Below are positions 63,575-64,000 of a stretch of DNA of 64,000 nucleotides, one piece after another. How positions within the stretch are numbered: position 1 is the stretch's first letter; every line of letters starts with the position of its first letter. The notes under the pieces are model-generated. The model saw nothing but the letters and a program-made list of their open reading frames with translations, did not search any database and was not told the DNA's origin. A program made the position numbers and the translations under genes. Origin of the DNA: Chondrosia reniformis (lineage: Eukaryota > Porifera > Demospongiae > Chondrillida > Chondrillidae). Where the stretch lies: positions 3,486,501-3,550,500 of the forward strand of contig OX359189.1 of assembly GCA_947172415.1 (NCBI GenBank), given 5' to 3'.

Positions 63575-64000
63575 TCAAACTGATATGGAACCTTCACGGA
63601 AATCACTTTTTCCTATTAGTGCATTTATTAGCACAGGTGTTCCCTTCTTGGCTAACCCCTTGGCTTCCTTGAACACATTATCAATATCACAATCCTTGGG
63701 TGTAATCTCTGAATCCAGTACAAAGCCTTTCCCTCCATACCCTTCTGCTACCTTTTCATATTGACAGTACGCAAGATCACATGCTACACTGCTCTTAAAG
63801 AGTGGCACCTGCTCCCTTGCAATCTGCGACCAACAAGCATCGTTACCAACTAAAGCTATTACAGGGGTACTGTGGCGGGCAAAGGTGTCAAACTCAGCCA
63901 CTGAATATCCTAGAGAACCATCACCATATATGATCCACACCTCGGCCTCTGGGCGACACAGTTTGGCACCAAGGGCAAAACCTCCTCCCACTCCAAGTGT
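63575..64000 (-). CDS. ILVBL: ILVBL/HACL2 (ThDP-dependent 2-hydroxyacyl-CoA lyase 2), 3' end only
   Basis: One minus-strand exon of 142 codons including the stop, open to the window edge, reading from TLGVGGGFALGAKLC. The ThDP-binding GDG...N motif is present: WIIYGDGSLGYSVAEFDTFA and VIALVGNDACW. The ending GKSDFREGSISV matches the ILVBL C-terminus GRTDFRDGSIAV as I recall it. The REQVPLFKSSVACDLAY block also fits ILVBL better than HACL1. ILVBL is an ER-associated ThDP enzyme that cleaves 2-hydroxy fatty acyl-CoA. Its stop lies 247 bases upstream of the WARS2 ATG, same strand; a shared transcript is possible but not shown. Confidence 0.9.
   Translation of the reverse strand, partial: TLGVGGGFALGAKLCRPEAEVWIIYGDGSLGYSVAEFDTFARHSTPVIALVGNDACWSQIAREQVPLFKSSVACDLAYCQYEKVAEGYGGKGFVLDSEITPKDCDIDNVFKEAKGLAKKGTPVLINALIGKSDFREGSISV

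Overview
The window is an AT-rich, intron-rich animal nuclear locus. Introns are mostly GT-AG and genes have many exons. A ciliary radial-spoke gene and a mitochondrial tRNA synthetase are present, and there are several families of decayed DNA transposons and retroelements. Gene content and repeat style (abundant TACG/TACGTA microsatellites, pogo, Tc1, DIRS and Penelope-like relics, short TIR elements) suggest an early-branching marine invertebrate. A sponge is my best guess, but that is inference and not proved by the sequence.

Layout. 1-740: tandem array of hairpin-containing units. 1565-1860: a second, smaller array. 2319-7328 (-): complete HUNK-like AMPK-related kinase in 10 coding exons. 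7626-11177 (-): 3' part of an unrecognised but well-spliced gene. 12.3-18 kb: no gene seen, only transposon debris. 18007-27198 (+): CD2AP/CIN85-family adaptor with two SH3 domains, a proline-rich middle and a C-terminal coiled coil, in 13 coding exons. 28499-41127 (+): MELK, 21 coding exons. 42681-56516 (+): RSPH3, 9 coding exons, with introns 4, 5, 6 and 8 swollen by transposons. 57658-63327 (-): mitochondrial tryptophanyl-tRNA synthetase (WARS2), 5 coding exons. 63575-64000 (-): 3' end of ILVBL/HACL2, running off the window.

For the five complete genes the exon models were built by hand from splice sites. In every case the coding lengths sum to a multiple of three: 738, 454, 607, 560 and 337 residues. 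Paralogue and orthologue assignments come from remembered family motifs, not a search.

Functional links. HUNK and MELK are both AMPK-related kinases with a KA1-type C-terminus, and they lie on either side of an SH3 adaptor that carries a likely actin-capping-protein-binding motif. RSPH3 is an axonemal protein and has a good RFX X-box half-site 27 bases before its ATG. WARS2 and ILVBL are unrelated housekeeping neighbours.

I see no wholly new cellular system. The most unusual items are the conserved unidentified gene at 7.6-11.2 kb, a HIRAN-like domain remnant lying within pogo-type terminal repeats, a head-to-head retroelement junction forming a perfect 56-bp palindrome, and a Tc1 element split by a smaller element with a clear 5-bp target duplication.
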